A stretch of 7,708 nt of DNA from Collinsella sp. (lineage in GTDB: Bacteria > Actinomycetota > Coriobacteriia > Coriobacteriales > Coriobacteriaceae). Positions 6,118-7,708 of the stretch are shown here, piece after piece. The position numbers and the translations under genes are program-made. The stretch lies in NCBI GenBank assembly GCA_018382295.1, contig JAGZQF010000048.1:1-7708 (forward strand), written 5' to 3'. Under the pieces are notes generated by a model. The model was not told where the DNA came from and made no database searches. It saw only the letters and a program-made list of their open reading frames with translations. Positions within the stretch are counted from its first letter, which is position 1. Each line of letters begins with the position of its first letter.

Positions 6118-7708
6118 ATGAGTCGCCGCAACACCGAGCTGCTCTTGCTCATCGCCTCGGCGTTCCCCGTCATCCTGCTGTATGCGATGTACGTCCTCAC
6201 CGCGGGCGCTGCTATCTCCTTTGAGACGCTCGCCGTACCGATCGGCCTCTTTGCCGCCTTTGCCGCGGCCCACATTGCCGTGCGCATCTTGGCGCCCGGT
6301 GCCGACCCCGCCATCCTGCCCATCGTATTTATACTTTCGGGCATCGGCATCACGTTCGTGACGCGTCTCGCCCCCGCTCTCGCCATCTCACAGCTCATCA
6401 TCCTGTTTGTCTCGGTGGCGCTCATGGTGGGAACGCTTGCACTAGTCAAAAACCTCGACGTGGTCATGCGCTACAAGTACACCTTTGGCATCATCGGCAT
6501 CATTCTGCTGATGCTGCCTATCTTTATCGGCACCACGATCTCGGGCTCCAAGCTGTGGATTCGCATCGCGGGCTTTACCATCCAGCCCGGCGAGTTCGCC
6601 AAGGTCTTTATCGTCCTGTTCCTGGCCGGCTACCTGGCCGAGAACCGCGAGCTGCTCTCCATCTCCAACCGCAAAATCCTGGGCTTTAAAATCCCTCGCC
6701 TGCGACTGCTGCTGCCGCTGTTTGCCGTATGGGGCGTGTGCCTGCTCGTCGTCGTCTTCGAACGCGATCTGGGCTCTGCCGTACTGTTCTATACCATCTT
6801 CTTGCTGATGCTCTACGTTGCCACGGGGCGCTTTTCGTATGTCGTTATCGGCCTTGCGCTCTTAGCCGTTGGAGCCGTGGGCGCCTACAAGTTCCTGTCG
6901 CACGTTCAGGTGCGTTTCCAGGTTTGGGTCGATCCGTTTAAGGACGCCCAGGGCCAGGGCTACCAGATCGTCCAGTCGCTCTTCTCGCTTGCCGACGGCG
7001 GTCTGGTCGGCGTTGGCATCGGCAACGGGATGGCCAACAACATCCCCGTCGTCGAGTCCGACTTTATCTTCTCGGCCATCGGCGAGGAGATGGGTCTTTT
7101 GGGCGGCGGCGCCGTGCTCATCCTGTTTATGCTCTTTGCCGTGCGTGGCCTCACCACAGCTGCCCGCGCTAAATCCGACCTCGCCGCCTTTAGCGCCACC
7201 GGTCTTACGGCAGCCATCAGCTTCCAGGCCTTTTTGATCGTGGGCGGCGTCACCCGCCTGATCCCGCTGACCGGCGTCACTCTGCCCTTTATGAGCCAGG
7301 GCGGCTCCTCGCTGCTGGCAAGCTTTATCATCGTCGCGCTCCTGCTACGCGCCGGTGACGAGGCGACCGGACGCGAGGCAGAGCTTACCGGCACCGGCAC
7401 CATGGCCGCCATCACCGATGATCAGGTCGCATCGGCCGCTGCCCCGACGGGCACACGCTTTGCCACCTCGTCTTCCTACGGCAGCGGTAGCCATTCCGTC
7501 GGCTCGCGCATGCGCCGTCGCCTGCTCGACACGCCTGAATCCGGCGTGCTCGGCCGCGTTGCGCTTGCCAACCGTCTAACCCGCGCGGTGCTCGCCTTTA
7601 CGGCGCTGTTCGCCATCCTTATCGGCAACCTCACCTATGTCCAGGTCATCAAGGCCAAGGACTATCAGGACATGCCGACCAACAACCACACCATCGCCCG
7701 CTCCAAGT
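6118..7708 (+). CDS. SEDS glycosyltransferase (RodA/FtsW family) fused to a class B penicillin-binding protein, 3' end cut by window
   Basis: An uninterrupted frame of 530 codons runs from ATG 6118 off the end; it has AAAGGGAG at 6102-6109, 8 nt before the start, and lies 16 nt after pstP. Residues 1-411 are a SEDS lipid II polymerase with about 12 membrane helices, two more than the usual ten, added at the N-terminus. Family motifs are W147 with QPGEFAK (156-162), ERDLGSA (215-221), ESDFIF (313-318, where D315 aligns with the catalytic Asp of RodA) and TGVTLPFMSQGGSS (385-398). A Thr/Ser/Gly-rich cytoplasmic linker (about 411-478) follows, then a new membrane helix (about 488-507) and 'YVQVIKAKDY', typical of the N-terminus of PbpA-type class B transpeptidases. 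The serine transpeptidase domain must lie beyond the window. SEDS polymerises glycan and the PBP crosslinks it; the fusion would lock them 1:1. Position after pstP matches rodA-pbpA of mycobacteria. Confidence 0.93.
   Translation, partial: MSRRNTELLLLIASAFPVILLYAMYVLTAGAAISFETLAVPIGLFAAFAAAHIAVRILAPGADPAILPIVFILSGIGITFVTRLAPALAISQLIILFVSVALMVGTLALVKNLDVVMRYKYTFGIIGIILLMLPIFIGTTISGSKLWIRIAGFTIQPGEFAKVFIVLFLAGYLAENRELLSISNRKILGFKIPRLRLLLPLFAVWGVCLLVVVFERDLGSAVLFYTIFLLMLYVATGRFSYVVIGLALLAVGAVGAYKFLSHVQVRFQVWVDPFKDAQGQGYQIVQSLFSLADGGLVGVGIGNGMANNIPVVESDFIFSAIGEEMGLLGGGAVLILFMLFAVRGLTTAARAKSDLAAFSATGLTAAISFQAFLIVGGVTRLIPLTGVTLPFMSQGGSSLLASFIIVALLLRAGDEATGREAELTGTGTMAAITDDQVASAAAPTGTRFATSSSYGSGSHSVGSRMRRRLLDTPESGVLGRVALANRLTRAVLAFTALFAILIGNLTYVQVIKAKDYQDMPTNNHTIARSK

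Overview
The window is GC-rich, densely coding DNA that looks like a high-GC actinobacterium. The gene set and the fusion at the right end fit a gut Coriobacteriia member (Collinsella-like). The lineage is an inference from gene content and style; no rRNA or other marker gene is present to confirm it. I see no mobile elements, tRNA or rRNA genes, or CRISPR arrays.

Layout: (1) The first 41 bases on the minus strand are the very start of dnaX (the DNA polymerase III gamma/tau N-terminus MESLYRKYRPLTF). It diverges from everything else. (2) A divergent control region (42-157) leads to a plus-strand gene for a small two-helix membrane protein with a YcxB-like domain and a very basic tail (158-874). 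(3) A 144-base gap carries a candidate extended -10 promoter. (4) From 1019 to the end runs a tight block of five co-oriented genes. They are a Ser/Thr protein kinase with a large polytopic membrane C-terminus, an FhaA-type DUF3662+FHA protein, an FhaB-type TM+FHA protein, a PstP-type PP2C phosphatase with a long acidic N-terminal extension, and a SEDS glycosyltransferase (RodA/FtsW family) that continues in frame into a class B penicillin-binding protein. The junctions are a GTGA 4-nt overlap, a 6-nt gap, an ATGA 4-nt overlap and a 16-nt gap, so this is almost certainly an operon. The last gene runs off the window.

This is a variant of the actinobacterial fhaA-fhaB-pstP-rodA-pbpA-pknA-pknB cell-wall signalling cluster. 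The kinase probably phosphorylates Thr/Ser residues, the two FHA proteins read phosphothreonine, the PP2C phosphatase reverses the signal, and the SEDS-PBP protein is the peptidoglycan polymerase/crosslinker that the circuit likely controls. Three features depart from the textbook mycobacterial cluster: the polymerase and transpeptidase are fused in one chain, a kinase with a multi-spanning membrane domain and no PASTA repeats heads the operon, and the phosphatase carries about 210 extra acidic, Thr/Ser-rich residues before its catalytic domain. A consensus TATAAT near the end of the kinase gene may let the rest of the operon be expressed independently.
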